A stretch of 64,000 bases of DNA from Variovorax davisae (lineage in GTDB: Bacteria; Pseudomonadota; Gammaproteobacteria; Burkholderiales; Burkholderiaceae_C): NCBI RefSeq assembly GCF_030316845.1, contig NZ_JASZYS010000010.1:1-64000 (forward strand), given 5' to 3'. Position 1 is the first letter of the stretch. Every line of letters begins with the position of its first letter. Below, one piece after another: positions 16,135-24,255 of this stretch. The notes below the pieces were generated by a model, which saw only the letters and a program-made list of their open reading frames with translations, searched no databases and was not told the origin of the DNA. Position numbers and translations under genes: made by a program.

Positions 16135-16797
16135 TCAGCGCGCCTGGTCGACCCAGGCCACCAGCTCGGCCACCACCGCATCGCTGGCCGCGGCCAGCGC
16201 CTTGACGCCGCCGGGACCGTCGGCGGTCGGGGCCGGCTTGCGGGCGGTGAAGCTGCGCTGGGCCAGCACCCGGTCGCCGCTCGGCTGGTTGCGGGTCAGG
16301 GTGGCGCTGACGCGGACCAGGCCGACGCTGCGCTCGGGCGATTCGAAGTACTGGCTGAACTCCTCCAGCGTCACCCGCAGGGCGTCGGGCAGGCGGCCCT
16401 CGGAGCGGGCGATGGTGGCGCTCTCCTCGGGGCCGAGCACCGTGTGGCCGGCCGAGAGCCCCTCGCGCAGGCGCTGGCGCAGCAACTGCGCCGGCGGCTG
16501 GCTCCAGCGCGACTGGCCGTAGGGCCGCAGTTCGTTCGAGTCGGCATAGCCCAGGCGGTACAGGAGCTGGGTGCCGTCGAGCCGCGAATTGGCGTCGATC
16601 TCGGCCAGCGCGATCATCGGCAGCGCGCGCGGCGCCGGCCCGGCGGCGCTCGCCGCAGGCGCGGCCGGTGCCGCCGGGCCGGGCCCGAAATCGTAGAGCG
16701 CGGAGCGCGCGGGCTTGTCGGGCAGCGCGCCGCAGCCGGCCAGGCAGAGCGCCGCCAAGAGGCCGGCCAGGGGGTTCTTCAGGGTCATGGACGTCAT
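16135..16797 (-). CDS. ABC-type transport auxiliary lipoprotein (PqiC-like)
   Basis: A lipoprotein of about 220 residues with a lipobox LAGC (LCLAGCGALPDK) after a short signal. Its ABC_trans_aux pattern, including YDFG, ALAEIDANSRLDGTQLLYRL and LREGLSAGHTVLGPE, matches the fourth gene of Mla/Pqi-type lipid transporters. It probably sits in the inner leaflet of the outer membrane and links the MCE protein to the outer membrane. Two in-frame ATGs (16797 and 16788) are possible starts. It ends the operon of permease, ATPase and MCE protein. Confidence 0.85.
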   Translation of the reverse strand: MTSMTLKNPLAGLLAALCLAGCGALPDKPARSALYDFGPGPAAPAAPAASAAGPAPRALPMIALAEIDANSRLDGTQLLYRLGYADSNELRPYGQSRWSQPPAQLLRQRLREGLSAGHTVLGPEESATIARSEGRLPDALRVTLEEFSQYFESPERSVGLVRVSATLTRNQPSGDRVLAQRSFTARKPAPTADGPGGVKALAAASDAVVAELVAWVDQAR

Positions 16798-16808
16798 GGA
16801 AGGGACCT

Positions 16809-17792
16809 TCACGGACGGGCGGACGCCGCCGGCGCCGAAAAGCCGGGCTCGCCCGGACCGGCCACCACGCCGCCGTTGCCGAACAGCAGCGATTGCGGGT
16901 TGTCGCTGATGCCGTCGGCGGCGCGGCCGAGGCGGCGCACCGCGCGCGAGGTGTCGTCGGCGACCCGGTTCACGCGCGGCAGGGTGGCGTTGTTGAACGA
17001 ATCGACGGCCTGCGCCAGGGCCTTGGTGCCGTCGCCGAGGCGCTCGATCGGGCCGTCCTTGGCATTCAGGCGGGTCGCTGTCGCGTTGAAATTGTTGGCG
17101 ACCCGCGAGATGTCGCCGGCCGCGCCCTTGACCGCGACCATGGTGTCGCGGGTGCGGTCGACCAGCGGCGGCAGCGCCTTGAGCGCCGGGTTCAGCCCGG
17201 TCTTGACCGTGTTGTCGAGCGACTTGGTGAGCTGGTTGGCGCTGGTCGCGGCGGCCGCGATGTTCTCGAGCGCGTCGGCGATGCGCTGCTGGTTGTCTTC
17301 GCCGAGCAGCAGGTTGACCTTCTTGGTGACCTCTTCGACGCGGCCGATGATGACCTCGCCACGGTCCTGCAGTTGGGCCAGCAGCGAGGGCTTGAGCGGG
17401 ATGCGCGGCGGATTGGCGTTGTCGGGCTGCAGCGAGACCTGCGATTCGCCCTTGTCGTCGAGCGCGATGAAGGCCAGCCCGGTGACGCCCTGGTAGCTCA
17501 GGGTCGCGAAGGTCGAGGTGGTGAGCGGCACCCGCTCGTCGACCGAGATGCGCACCCGCACGTTGCCCTTGACCTTCGGATCGAAGTCGATCGAGCTGAC
17601 CCGGCCGACGGCGATGCCGCGGTAGCGCACCATGGCCTGCGGCTGCAGGCCGCTGACCGCGTCGCGGGTGGACAGCTCGTACACGTTGCGCACCGTGTCG
17701 TCGCGCGTGAGCCAGACCACCAGCGCGACGAGCACGGCGACCAGGCCGAGCACGAAGGCCCCGGCGGCGATGGCATGGGACTTGTTTTCCAT
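16809..17792 (-). CDS. MCE/MlaD-family lipid-binding protein
   Basis: A 327-residue periplasmic protein anchored by one N-terminal helix (residues about 8-28) with a single MCE domain after it (VSGLQPQAMVRYRGIAVGRV through VTGLAFIALDD). The long C-terminal part is helical and rich in repeated N..T..D patterns, as in MlaD-like proteins that form hexameric rings or tubes to carry lipid across the periplasm. It lies 5 bases after the ATPase gene and 11 before the lipoprotein gene. Confidence 0.9.
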   Translation of the reverse strand: MENKSHAIAAGAFVLGLVAVLVALVVWLTRDDTVRNVYELSTRDAVSGLQPQAMVRYRGIAVGRVSSIDFDPKVKGNVRVRISVDERVPLTTSTFATLSYQGVTGLAFIALDDKGESQVSLQPDNANPPRIPLKPSLLAQLQDRGEVIIGRVEEVTKKVNLLLGEDNQQRIADALENIAAAATSANQLTKSLDNTVKTGLNPALKALPPLVDRTRDTMVAVKGAAGDISRVANNFNATATRLNAKDGPIERLGDGTKALAQAVDSFNNATLPRVNRVADDTSRAVRRLGRAADGISDNPQSLLFGNGGVVAGPGEPGFSAPAASARP

Positions 17793-17797
17793 GGCGG

Positions 17798-18625
17798 CTA
17801 CCTTTCAGACAACGGGGCCGGCCGGCTGGCCGCCCCTTCGTGCAGTGCTTCCATGGCGCGCTGGCCGCGGCCACCGAGGAAGTACTCGTGGATGAACGGA
17901 TGCGGATAGGCGATCACGTCGCGCGTGGTCCCGGAGACGATCACCTTCTGGTCGGCCAGCACGGCGATCCGGCTGCTGAGGTCGAACAGGGTGTCGAGGT
18001 CGTGCGTGATCATCACCACCGTGAGGCCGAGTTCGCGGTGCAGCCCGCGCAGCAGGTCGCAGAAGCCGTCGGCGCTCTCGGGGTCCAGCCCGGCGGTGGG
18101 CTCGTCGAGCAGCAGCAGGGGCGGGTCCATGATCAGCGCGCGCGCCAGCGCCACCCGCTTGATCATGCCGCCCGACAGGTCGGACGGGCTCTTGGTGGCC
18201 TGCTGCGGACTCAGGCCGACCATCTGCAGCTTCACCAGCGCGGCATCGCGGATGAGGTCGTCGGGCAGCAGCTTGAGTTCGCGCAGCGGAAAGGCGATGT
18301 TGTCGAGCACGCTGAAGGCCGAGAACAGCGCTCCGTGCTGGAACAGCATGCCGACATTGGCGGCGCCCATCGCGCTCAGCCGCGTGGGCGGGTGGCCGAG
18401 CACGGTGACCTCGCCCTTCGTCGGATGCTCGAGCCCGAGGATCTGGCGCAGCAGCACGGTCTTGCCGGTGCCCGAGCCGCCGACCAGCGACAGCACCTCG
18501 CCGCGCACGATCGTCAGGTCGAGGTCGCGATGCACCACCTGGTCGCCGTCGGGCGACCTGAAGACGGTCCACAGCTTGCGGATCTCGACCACGCGCTCGG
18601 CATCAGGAGGAATGACAAAGGTCAT
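17798..18625 (-). CDS. ABC transporter ATP-binding protein, MlaF-type
   Basis: A 275-residue ATPase. The Walker A motif is GGSGTGKT, the signature is LSGGM (with the KRVALARAL continuation typical of MlaF), and the Walker B is LLLLDEPTAGLDP. The first residues are VIPPDAERVVEIRKLWTVF. The start ATG overlaps the permease stop (18625-18627), so translation is coupled. It energises phospholipid movement together with the permease at 18625-19791. Confidence 0.9.
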   Translation of the reverse strand: MTFVIPPDAERVVEIRKLWTVFRSPDGDQVVHRDLDLTIVRGEVLSLVGGSGTGKTVLLRQILGLEHPTKGEVTVLGHPPTRLSAMGAANVGMLFQHGALFSAFSVLDNIAFPLRELKLLPDDLIRDAALVKLQMVGLSPQQATKSPSDLSGGMIKRVALARALIMDPPLLLLDEPTAGLDPESADGFCDLLRGLHRELGLTVVMITHDLDTLFDLSSRIAVLADQKVIVSGTTRDVIAYPHPFIHEYFLGGRGQRAMEALHEGAASRPAPLSER

Positions 18626-19791
18626 CAGCGCAACCCCACGCCCTTGAACAGCACGGCGAACAGCGCGTCGACCAGGATCACCACCGTGATCGAGGTCACC
18701 ACCGACGAGGTGGTGCCGCGGCCCAGGCTCTCGGTGTTGGGCTTCACCTTCATGCCGAAATAGCAGCCGATCAGCGCGATCAGGATGCCGAACACCGCCG
18801 ACTTGGACAGGGCGAGGTACAGGTTCGACATCGGCACCGCGCGCGGCAGCGCCGACAGGAAGTAGGCCGGCGAGATATCCAGCGCCAGGTCGGCCGCGAT
18901 CATGCCGCCGAACAGCGCCGCCATCGAGGTCCACATGCTGATCAAGGGCATCGTGATGGCCAGCGCCAGCACCCGCGGCATCACCAGCCGGAAACCGTGC
19001 GGGATGCCCATCACGCGCATCGCGTCGAGTTCCTCGGTGACCCGCATGACGCCGATCTGCGCCGTGATGGCCGAGCCCGAGCGGCCGGCGATCAGCACCG
19101 CCGCCAGCACCGGGCCGAGTTCGCGGATCAGCGACAGCCCGAGGATGTTGACGATGAAGGTCTCGGCACCGTACTGGCGCAGCTGCTGCGAAGTCAGGTA
19201 GGCCAGCACCACGCCGATCAGCAGGCCGACCAGCGCGGTGATCGGCAGCGCCGTGGTGCCGAACTGGTAGATCTGGCCCGAGAAGTCGCGCCACGGGCCG
19301 CGCAGCGGCGCACGCAGCAGCTTGCCGACGTCGAGCACCAGCTGGCCGATGAGGCCGAGGAAATCACGCGCCACGAACATCATGCGCGACCCGTTGTGGG
19401 CGAAGTGCCTGAAGCGTTCGGCCAGCGTCACCCCGGGGTCGACCGGCGCGCTGCAGGTGTAGAGCGCGACCTGGTCCAGCACCGCCTTGTGCTGCGAATC
19501 CATTTCGAGCCGCGCCGGCCAGGCCTGGCCCCAGTGGTTCCACAACAGCTGGGCGCCGATGTGGTCGAGCTGCTCGATCGGCCGCAGGTCCCAGGCTTGG
19601 CCCTGCTGCGCCGGCACGCCTTTCAGGCTGTCCGACAGCGTGGTCCAGGCCGGCATCGACGACATCGCCAGCACGGTCCACCGGCCGCTGGCGACCGCCC
19701 AGCGCCCGCCCGCCTGTTCGCGTTCGTCGACGCGCGGTTGCGCGCCCTGCGCTTCTTGCGCTTCGGCGGGCATCGGCGAATCGGTCGGCAT
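18625..19791 (-). CDS. MlaE-type permease with N-terminal STAS domain
   Basis: A 388-residue inner-membrane permease. The C-terminal 240 residues are MlaE/YrbE-like: LIGVVLAYLTSQQLRQYGAE, GLSLIRELGPVLAAVLIAGR, VTEELDAMRVMGI and the final IALIGCYFGMKVKP. The N-terminal 110 residues look like a STAS domain (WTVLAMSS, DLRPIEQLDHIGAQLLW), which in E. coli is the separate MlaB protein; here it appears fused. Start ATG 19791 precedes MPTDSPMPAEAQ. The operon thus encodes MlaE+B, MlaF, MlaD and a PqiC-like lipoprotein. Confidence 0.88.
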   Translation of the reverse strand: MPTDSPMPAEAQEAQGAQPRVDEREQAGGRWAVASGRWTVLAMSSMPAWTTLSDSLKGVPAQQGQAWDLRPIEQLDHIGAQLLWNHWGQAWPARLEMDSQHKAVLDQVALYTCSAPVDPGVTLAERFRHFAHNGSRMMFVARDFLGLIGQLVLDVGKLLRAPLRGPWRDFSGQIYQFGTTALPITALVGLLIGVVLAYLTSQQLRQYGAETFIVNILGLSLIRELGPVLAAVLIAGRSGSAITAQIGVMRVTEELDAMRVMGIPHGFRLVMPRVLALAITMPLISMWTSMAALFGGMIAADLALDISPAYFLSALPRAVPMSNLYLALSKSAVFGILIALIGCYFGMKVKPNTESLGRGTTSSVVTSITVVILVDALFAVLFKGVGLR

Positions 19792-19994
19792 GGGGGGCGG
19801 CAGACGTAGAGCGAACTTGAAGAACGCAGCATCGTAACCGGGTGCGTCCACGCCCCGACTCCGGATTTCCGCCCCTGCGCGTAGGCGTTTCGCGCAACCC
19901 CCGGCGCTTTGCCACAATCGAAGGCTGGGCCCGATGGCCGCCGAATTCCCCTTTTCCTTCCCCCACTCGCCGGCGGCGCCGGCAGGAGAACGCC

Positions 19995-21512
19995 ATGCAG
20001 ATGAGCAAGACCCCGATCCACCACTTCGTCGGCGGCCGCATCGCGGCCCCCCGGTCCGCGCGCACCCAGGATGTCTTCAACCCGGCGACCGGGGCCGCCA
20101 CCGGCAGCGTCGCGCTGGCCAACCGGGCCGACGTCGATGCCGCGGTGGCCGCCGCCCAGGCCGCCTTCCCGGCCTGGGCCGACACGCCGCCGATCCGCCG
20201 CGCCCGCGTGATGTTCAAGTTCCTCGAGCTGCTCAACCGCCACAAGGACGAGCTGGCCCACCTGATCACCGCCGAGCACGGCAAGGTCTTCACCGACGCC
20301 CAGGGCGAGGTCACCCGCGGCATCGACATCGTCGAGTTCGCCTGCGGCATCCCGCAGCTGCTCAAGGGCGACTTCACCGACCAGGTGTCCACCGGCATCG
20401 ACAACTGGACCCTGCGCCAGCCGCTCGGCGTGGTGGCCGGCATCACGCCCTTCAATTTCCCGGTGATGGTGCCGATGTGGATGTTCCCGGTGGCGATCGC
20501 CGCCGGCAACACCTTCGTGCTCAAGCCCAGCCCGACCGACCCGAGCCCCTCGCTGCGCATGGCCGAGCTGCTCAAGGAGGCCGGCCTGCCCGACGGCGTC
20601 TTCAATGTCGTGCAGGGCGACAAGGAGGCGGTCGACGCGCTGCTGGAGCATCCCGACGTCAAGGCCATCAGCTTCGTGGGCTCGACGCCGATCGCCAACT
20701 ACATCTACGAGACGGGCGCGCGCCACGGCAAGCGGGTGCAGGCCCTGGGCGGCGCCAAGAACCACATGGTCGTGATGCCCGACGCCGACATCGAGCAGAC
20801 GGTCGACGCCCTGATCGGCTCCGGCTACGGCTCGGCCGGCGAGCGCTGCATGGCGATCTCGGTGGCGGTGCTGGTGGGCGACGTGGCCGACCGCGTGATG
20901 CCGTTGCTGACCGAGCGGGCGAAGACGCTCAAGGTGCTCAACGGCACCAACCTGGCCGCCGAGATGGGCCCGATCGTCACCCGTGCGGCGCACGAGCGCA
21001 TCACGGGCTACATCGCCCAGGGCGAGCAGGAAGGCGCCCAGCTGGTGGTGGACGGCCGCGGCTTCGACGCCAGCGCCGCCGGCGAAGGCTGCGGCGAGGG
21101 CTTCTGGATGGGCGGCACGCTGTTCGACCACGTCACGCCCGAGATGCGGATCTACAAGGAAGAGATCTTCGGCCCGGTGCTGTCCTGCGTGCGGGTGCAC
21201 GACCTCAAGGAAGCGGTGGACCTGATCAACGCCCACGAGTTCGGCAACGGCGTGTCCTGCTTCACGCGCGACGGCAACGTGGCGCGCGAGTTCAGCCGGC
21301 GCATCCAGGTCGGCATGGTGGGCATCAACGTGCCGATCCCGGTGCCGATGGCCTGGCACGGCTTCGGCGGCTGGAAGAAGAGCCTGTTCGGCGACATGCA
21401 CGCCTACGGCGAGGAAGGCGTGCGCTTCTACACCAAGCAGAAGTCGATCATGCAGCGCTGGCCGGAGAGCACGCCCAAGGGGGCCGAGTTCGTGATGCCG
21501 ACCGCGAAGTAG
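19995..21512 (+). CDS. mmsA: Methylmalonate-semialdehyde dehydrogenase (CoA-acylating)
   Basis: A 505-residue aldehyde dehydrogenase of the MMSDH subfamily. It converts methylmalonate or malonate semialdehyde plus CoA and NAD to propionyl- or acetyl-CoA in valine and myo-inositol breakdown. Start MQMSKTPIHHFVGGR follows an AGGAGA site at 19984. The catalytic cysteine is Cys285 in GERCMAIS, and the VAGITPFNFPVMVPMWMFP segment is diagnostic of the subfamily. Unusually for the GERCMA class there is no valine operon here; the downstream neighbour is a GMC oxidoreductase, suggesting another alcohol-to-aldehyde-to-CoA route. Confidence 0.93.
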   Translation: MQMSKTPIHHFVGGRIAAPRSARTQDVFNPATGAATGSVALANRADVDAAVAAAQAAFPAWADTPPIRRARVMFKFLELLNRHKDELAHLITAEHGKVFTDAQGEVTRGIDIVEFACGIPQLLKGDFTDQVSTGIDNWTLRQPLGVVAGITPFNFPVMVPMWMFPVAIAAGNTFVLKPSPTDPSPSLRMAELLKEAGLPDGVFNVVQGDKEAVDALLEHPDVKAISFVGSTPIANYIYETGARHGKRVQALGGAKNHMVVMPDADIEQTVDALIGSGYGSAGERCMAISVAVLVGDVADRVMPLLTERAKTLKVLNGTNLAAEMGPIVTRAAHERITGYIAQGEQEGAQLVVDGRGFDASAAGEGCGEGFWMGGTLFDHVTPEMRIYKEEIFGPVLSCVRVHDLKEAVDLINAHEFGNGVSCFTRDGNVAREFSRRIQVGMVGINVPIPVPMAWHGFGGWKKSLFGDMHAYGEEGVRFYTKQKSIMQRWPESTPKGAEFVMPTAK

Positions 21513-21574
21513 GCCGCGCCCCCCGCCGGCGGTGGCCGGCTCTCCCATAACGACAAGAGACAAGCAAGACCCGA

Positions 21575-23203
21575 ATGAGCGACACCACTTTCGACTACAT
21601 CGTGATCGGCGGCGGCACCGCCGGCGCACTGATGTGCAACCGCCTGACCCGCAGCAAGCAGCAGCGCACCCTGCTGATCGAGGCCGGGCGCAAGGACGAC
21701 TACCACTGGATCCACATCCCGGTGGGCTACCTCTACTGCATCGGCAATCCGCGCACCGACTGGCTCTACAGCACCGAGCCCGATGCCGGGCTGAACGGCC
21801 GCACGCTGCGCTACCCGCGCGGCAAGACGCTGGGCGGCTGCTCGAGCATCAACGGCATGATCTACATGCGCGGCCAGTCGCGCGACTACGAGCAGTGGGC
21901 CGCGCTCACCGGCGACGACACCTGGCGCTGGAACAACGTGCTGCCCGCCTTCCGGCAGCACGAGGACTACTACCTCGGCGCCGACGAGATGCACGGCGCC
22001 GGCGGCGAGTGGCGGGTCGAGAAGCAGCGCCTGCGCTGGGACATCCTCGACGCCTTCGCGCAGGCGGCGCAGGAAGCCGGCATTCCGCACAGCAGCGACT
22101 TCAACCGCGGCAGCAACGAGGGCGTGGGCTACTTCCAGGTCAACCAGAAGGACGGCTGGCGCTGGAACACGGCCAAGGCCTTCCTGCGGCCGACCTGCTA
22201 CGGCCGGCCCAACTTCGAGATGTGGGTCAACGCCCACGTGACGAAGCTGATCGTCGAGACCCAGGCCGACGGCAGCCGGCGCTGCACCGGCGTGCAGGTC
22301 TGGGACGGCCACGAGATGGTCACGGCGCACGCCACGCGCGAGGTGCTGCTGTGCGCCGGCAGCATCGGCTCGCCGCAGCTGCTGCAGCTCTCGGGCATCG
22401 GCCCGGCCGCGCTGCTGCGCCAGCACGGCATCGAAGTGGTCGCCGACCTGCCGGGCGTCGGCGCCAACCTGCAGGACCACCTGCAGATCCGCGCGGTCTA
22501 CAAGATCAAGGACGCGCCGACCCTCAATGTGCTGGCCTCCTCGCTCTACGGCAAGGCGAAGATCGGCATGGAGTACCTGTTCAAGCGCAGCGGCCCGATG
22601 AGCATGGCGCCCTCGCAGCTCGGCGCCTTCACGCGCAGCTCGCCCGAGCTGGAATGGCCGAACCTCGAGTACCACGTGCAGCCGCTGTCGCTCGACGCCT
22701 TCGGCGAGCCGCTGCACAGCTTCCCGGCCTTCACCGCCAGCGTCTGCAACCTGAACCCGACCAGCCGCGGCACGGTGCGCATCAAGAGCGGCAAGTTCAG
22801 CGATGCACCGGCGATCGCGCCCAACTACCTGAGCACCGACGAAGACCGCAAGGTGGCGGCCGATTCGCTGCGCGTCACGCGCCGCATCGCGGCCCAGCCG
22901 GCGCTGGCGAAATACGCCCCCGAGGAATGGAAGCCGGGGGTGCAATACCAGAGCGACGAAGAGCTGGCGCGGCTGGCTGGCGACATCGCGACCACCATCT
23001 TCCATCCGGTGGGCACCACGAAGATGGGCGCCGACGGCGACCCGATGGCGGTGCTCGATTCACGGCTGCGGGTGCGCGGCATCCAGGGGCTGCGGGTGGT
23101 CGACGCCGGCGCCATGCCGACGATCACCAGCGGCAACACCAACAGCCCGACGTTGATGATGGCCGAGAAGGCGGCCGGCTGGCTGCGCGAAGACGCGGTG
23201 TGA
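21575..23203 (+). CDS. GMC-family FAD oxidoreductase (choline/alcohol dehydrogenase-like)
   Basis: A 542-residue glucose-methanol-choline oxidoreductase. FAD-binding motif FDYIVIGGGTAGALMCNRL is at the start, then GKTLGGCSSINGMIYMRG (PROSITE GMC signature 1) and LLCAGSIGSPQLLQLSGIGP (signature 2). The C-terminal catalytic histidine region is FHPVGTTKMG, followed by DAGAMPTITSGNTNSPTLMM. It starts 62 bases after mmsA and is probably co-transcribed. Choline dehydrogenase is only one option; polyol or primary alcohol substrates are as likely given the aldehyde dehydrogenase neighbour. Confidence 0.9.
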   Translation: MSDTTFDYIVIGGGTAGALMCNRLTRSKQQRTLLIEAGRKDDYHWIHIPVGYLYCIGNPRTDWLYSTEPDAGLNGRTLRYPRGKTLGGCSSINGMIYMRGQSRDYEQWAALTGDDTWRWNNVLPAFRQHEDYYLGADEMHGAGGEWRVEKQRLRWDILDAFAQAAQEAGIPHSSDFNRGSNEGVGYFQVNQKDGWRWNTAKAFLRPTCYGRPNFEMWVNAHVTKLIVETQADGSRRCTGVQVWDGHEMVTAHATREVLLCAGSIGSPQLLQLSGIGPAALLRQHGIEVVADLPGVGANLQDHLQIRAVYKIKDAPTLNVLASSLYGKAKIGMEYLFKRSGPMSMAPSQLGAFTRSSPELEWPNLEYHVQPLSLDAFGEPLHSFPAFTASVCNLNPTSRGTVRIKSGKFSDAPAIAPNYLSTDEDRKVAADSLRVTRRIAAQPALAKYAPEEWKPGVQYQSDEELARLAGDIATTIFHPVGTTKMGADGDPMAVLDSRLRVRGIQGLRVVDAGAMPTITSGNTNSPTLMMAEKAAGWLREDAV

Positions 23204-23358
23204 CTTGGCGGTGTATCAATTGGTTTCTGTTGGCGGGTAATCCCCGATGCACTGCCACGGTGCGCCGAATTAAAGTATCGGTACTCGCAAACGGGCCAGC
23301 CCGCAGCGCGGGGGACCGAGGAGACAATCTTTCGGAGAACCAGAAAAAGATCACACAA

Positions 23359-23385
23359 GGCATCCGCACGAGATGCCGTTTTTTT
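23359..23385 (+). terminator. Intrinsic terminator (first of a tandem pair)
   Basis: Stem GGCATC / GATGCC (23359-23364, 23372-23377) with a 7-base loop, then seven T residues. It lies 156 bases after the GMC oxidoreductase stop, with an unassigned structured stretch between. Confidence 0.8.
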
Positions 23386-23388
23386 GAC

Positions 23389-23417
23389 AAGGCGCCGCTG
23401 GTCGGCGCCTTTTCTTT
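23389..23417 (+). terminator. Intrinsic terminator (second of a tandem pair)
   Basis: Stem AAGGCGCC / GGCGCCTT (23389-23396, 23404-23411) with a 7-base loop, then TTTCTTT. It starts 4 bases after the T-run of the first terminator. Confidence 0.8.
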
Positions 23418-23493
23418 GGGCGATCGGCAAGCGGTGGCGCCGCGGTAGCGCTATCAAATGGATAGCAAGCCGGAATGAGACAATCCGGCCCGC

Positions 23494-24252
23494 ATGGAAA
23501 CTCTGGTGCTGTCCCTCGCCTCGCTGTTCGCGGGTTTCATCGATTCCATCGTCGGCGGCGGCGGCCTGATCCTGGTGCCGGCGCTGTTCAGCGTGCTGCC
23601 GGGCACCGCCCCGGCCACCCTGCTGGGCACCAACAAGAGCGCCTCGGTCTGGGGCACGGCCGCGGCCGCGGCGCAGTTCCACCGCCGGGTCGGCCTGCGC
23701 TGGCGCAACCTGCTGCCGGCCGGGGTGCTGGCCTTCGCGGGCTCGCTGGCCGGGGCCTGGGCCGTGACGGTGGTGCCGGGCGAGTTCCTGCGCAAGCTGC
23801 TGCCGGTGATCCTGGTCGCGCTGCTGGTCTACACGCTGGCCCGCAAGGACATGGGCGTGCACCATGCGCCGCGCTTCAGCGGCCGCGCCGAACTGCTCGC
23901 CACCGCCACCATCGGCGCCCTGCTCGGCATCTACGACGGCTTCTTCGGGCCCGGCACCGGCAGCTTCTTCGTCTTCCTGTTCGTGCGCTGGCTGGGCTAC
24001 GACTTCCTCAACGCGGCCGGCTCGGCCAAGCTGCTCAACGTCATGACCAATCTGGGCGCGCTGCTGCTGCTCGGGCTCAAGGGCCATGTGCTGTGGCAGC
24101 TGGGGCTGACGATGGCGGTGGCCAACGTGGCCGGCAGCGTGATCGGGGCCCGGGTCGCCATCAAGCATGGCGCCACCTTCGTGCGCAAGGTCTTCATCGG
24201 CGTCGTCGCGGCCTTGATCCTGAAGACAGCCTACGACGCCTTCCTGCGCTGA
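23494..24252 (+). CDS. TauE/SafE (TSUP) family permease
   Basis: A 252-residue membrane protein with about eight hydrophobic segments. The two internal family repeats are recognisable: GFIDSIVGGGGLILVPAL near the N-terminus and GIYDGFFGPGTGSFFVF in the middle. The family exports sulfite, sulfoacetate or other organic anions, or takes up sulfur compounds; the substrate here is not known. It is convergent with mrdA (stop codons 3 bases apart). Confidence 0.9.
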   Translation: METLVLSLASLFAGFIDSIVGGGGLILVPALFSVLPGTAPATLLGTNKSASVWGTAAAAAQFHRRVGLRWRNLLPAGVLAFAGSLAGAWAVTVVPGEFLRKLLPVILVALLVYTLARKDMGVHHAPRFSGRAELLATATIGALLGIYDGFFGPGTGSFFVFLFVRWLGYDFLNAAGSAKLLNVMTNLGALLLLGLKGHVLWQLGLTMAVANVAGSVIGARVAIKHGATFVRKVFIGVVAALILKTAYDAFLR

Positions 24253-24255
24253 AGT

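Noticed and set aside
19623..21629. Long open frame opposite to mmsA
   Set aside because: Antisense shadow of mmsA; low-complexity His/Ala/Arg-rich product without motif.
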